Positions 13,501-13,694 of a DNA stretch of 13,694 nt are shown here, piece by piece. Within the stretch, counting starts at the first letter, position 1. Every line of letters starts with the position of its first letter. The position numbers and the translations under genes were made by a program. Location: assembly GCA_018897475.1 (NCBI GenBank), contig JAHIKS010000001.1, positions 1 through 13,694 of the forward strand. Direction: 5' to 3'. Origin of the DNA: Candidatus Altarchaeota archaeon (GTDB lineage: Archaea; Altiarchaeota; Altiarchaeia; IMC4; QMZM01). The notes beneath the pieces were generated by a model. The model saw only the letters and a program-made list of their open reading frames with translations, was not told the DNA's origin and did not search any database.

Positions 13501-13694
13501 TGCTGAGCCCGGTTCTCACCTCAACCTGCCTTGCGCTCAGGCCGTCAAGCTCGTTCCTCAGGGTGTTCTTCCTGTCACCAAGCCCCGCAAGCCTTTCCTT
13601 TATCTCGGCCTCCCTGGCGACGAAGTCCTGCTTCTTCTTTACAATCTCCTCCCTGCCCTGCGTAATCTCAGAGAGCGCCTTTTCCTTCTGGACC
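10571..13694 (-). CDS. Giant repetitive coiled-coil protein (5' end beyond the window)
   Basis: This reading frame is open from the right edge to the stop at 10571-10573, at least 1,040 residues, so the true start lies outside. A GTG at 13519 is only an internal codon, because the same coiled-coil pattern continues upstream of it. Nearly the whole chain is Glu/Lys/Arg/Leu-rich heptads with very few helix breakers. The sequence repeats every 105 residues (15 heptads), each unit near FSTLxTRLxEIGQQxEELxxKEKGIEQEK. One 16-residue insertion sits by GVGGEES (coding near 12581-12598). No ATPase, zinc hook or membrane segment is visible in this part. The tail ends MEGYDETDSSGGQ. As a straight coiled coil, 1,040 residues would be roughly 150 nm long. 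It may be a structural filament, tether or SMC-like arm; the function is unknown. Confidence 0.9.
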   Translation of the reverse strand, partial: VQKEKALSEITQGREEIVKKKQDFVAREAEIKERLAGLGDRKNTLRNELDGLSARQVEVRTGLSKIEKELKSIQDKVSSLEKGVEEVDEKMRGLETREKGIEQEKARRENEIAGVREDKAKVLSKRSALQERKSKIKEDVQELGANKKGLLMRNKTVSEEISNIESELNGVDEEIRLLNQEFSSLNEEIGELGQQIDMLDTKGESINRERVRREKELSEIKQRKAEIVSKREEAIALMQGIKKRLGVLADKRKDIKASFAELKKKRSVLELELKNADGNIRSINQEFSTLGTRLQEIGQQVEELEVKEKGIEQEKAQKENEIVGVREQKTTVLSERDALLGRKSEIEEDIQELEVKKTGLNEKIKGVGGEESALEEEAEKKAIIAKEQVFVGALEKIEKKLKANEDELHPLEDNIRGLEQQVEELDAREEGIEQERVQMENDIEEIKLSKGGIEKEKQEFLSRETEIRERLAGLGDQKKALKKEFAGLMKSRSELESELEGIESNIHSVNKEFSTLDTRLHKIGQQIEELSSKEKSTEGEKSRAEKSLSEIRRKGEEVLKRKNEATGMRLNINKKLGELEDKRGTIKAGFTDLMKSCSVMESELERVDEGIQSVNQEFSTLDTRLQEIGQQIEELNSKEKGIEQEKVQKENEIVGVREQKTTVLSEKNVLVDRKSEMEEEIQRLEVRKNSTSAEEKTVSQEISRLETEIRAIETKSIAMKHELSTLAKKIGVAVQDIKNLDSRRDSIGQEKDKSEGEFDTIHAQRAEVQKKRIGFLEKQAIIRSTLEIMTRKRAELSKLVEEMMKNGPALEKEMAGIDGKLQAMEHELSALKEKITRIRNGINELNVKEKEVDRERVSKSQELKSIQAQRTTIKHRRTEILERQARLKSRQEIMTKKKAELSKSIEEMMKNGPALEKDMAGIDNRIGIIVGESETMNVKFKEINTDIQRLEGELSKVRANREERVRALEESDAELQEKKGKLMEENKYMEKKLDEVNAKRKSLSDKIASMMRQGFNLESVLEEKLSSMEGYDETDSSGGQ
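10605..10610 (-). promoter_or_regulatory. Ribosome binding site of the LOG-like gene, inside the coiled-coil gene
   Basis: GGAGGG on the minus strand lies five bases before the ATG at 10599 and two before the ATG at 10602, favouring the second Met. It is within the last codons of the coiled-coil gene, as expected for coupled translation. Confidence 0.65.
10851..13694 (-). repeat. Tandem 315-nt repeats (105 codons) within the coiled-coil gene
   Basis: The same motif position (the 'QQxEEL' codons) recurs at 11166, 11481, 11796, 12111 and 12426, then after a 363-base step at 12789, 13104 and 13419. Every other step is exactly 315 bases. Nucleotide copies are close: 11697-11749 and 12690-12742 are identical over 53 bases, and 10925-10980 matches 11240-11295 with one difference. 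The second halves of the units fall into a few types that recur in mixed order, which points to duplication and gene conversion. Confidence 0.85.

Noticed and set aside
13517..13519. GTG at 13519 as the start of the coiled-coil protein
   Set aside because: The frame stays open to the window edge and keeps the same heptad repeat pattern, including a segment matching the unit coded near 12260-12330, so the start is outside the window.

Overview
The window is archaeal chromosomal DNA. The evidence is an Orc1/Cdc6 initiator, a group II chaperonin (thermosome), an Hsp20, a COG1395-type archaeal HTH regulator, archaeal TATA boxes placed about 26 bases before starts or RNA ends, and an archaeal-looking RNase P RNA. 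Most of the sequence looks moderately G+C-rich. The lineage (a euryarchaeon or a DPANN-type archaeon are both possible) cannot be fixed from this window.

Layout, left to right. 10-1268 (-): a 58-codon ORF, then orc1/cdc6. 1348-2451: a Fic-family AMPylase gene on the + strand, visibly more A+T-rich than its neighbours. It is bracketed by two near-identical 29-bp palindromic repeats in direct orientation, and a third inverted repeat lies over its TATA box. 2472-4343 (-): an envelope cluster of a membrane/zinc-ribbon protein, a SpoIIM-family membrane protein (ATGA overlap) and a Ser/Thr-stalked lipoprotein. 4392-6570 (-): hsp20 followed by the thermosome gene, a protein-folding pair. 6691-8993 (-): aspartate kinase coupled by an ATGA overlap to a COG1395 HTH regulator. 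9101-9776 (+): an MNT/HEPN pair. 9782-10105 (-): the RNase P RNA gene, identified from the P1 and P4 helices and conserved blocks. 10129-10599 (-): a LOG/TIGR00725-like protein. 10571-13694 (-): the C-terminal 1,040 or so residues of a giant coiled-coil protein that runs off the right edge.

All housekeeping genes are on the minus strand. The only three plus-strand genes are toxin/antitoxin-like (Fic, MNT, HEPN), which suggests two small accessory insertions into a core region.

The most unusual signals are: (1) the Fic gene boxed by matching palindromes; (2) a coiled-coil protein built from 105-residue (15-heptad, 315-nt) repeats held in exact phase over about 2.6 kb, with one 16-residue phase break at a glycine cluster; (3) a HEPN protein whose RX6H motif has Phe in place of the catalytic His, ending five bases from the 3' end of the RNase P RNA gene on the opposite strand; (4) a very compact LOG/rnpB junction where the rnpB TATA box contains the LOG stop codon.
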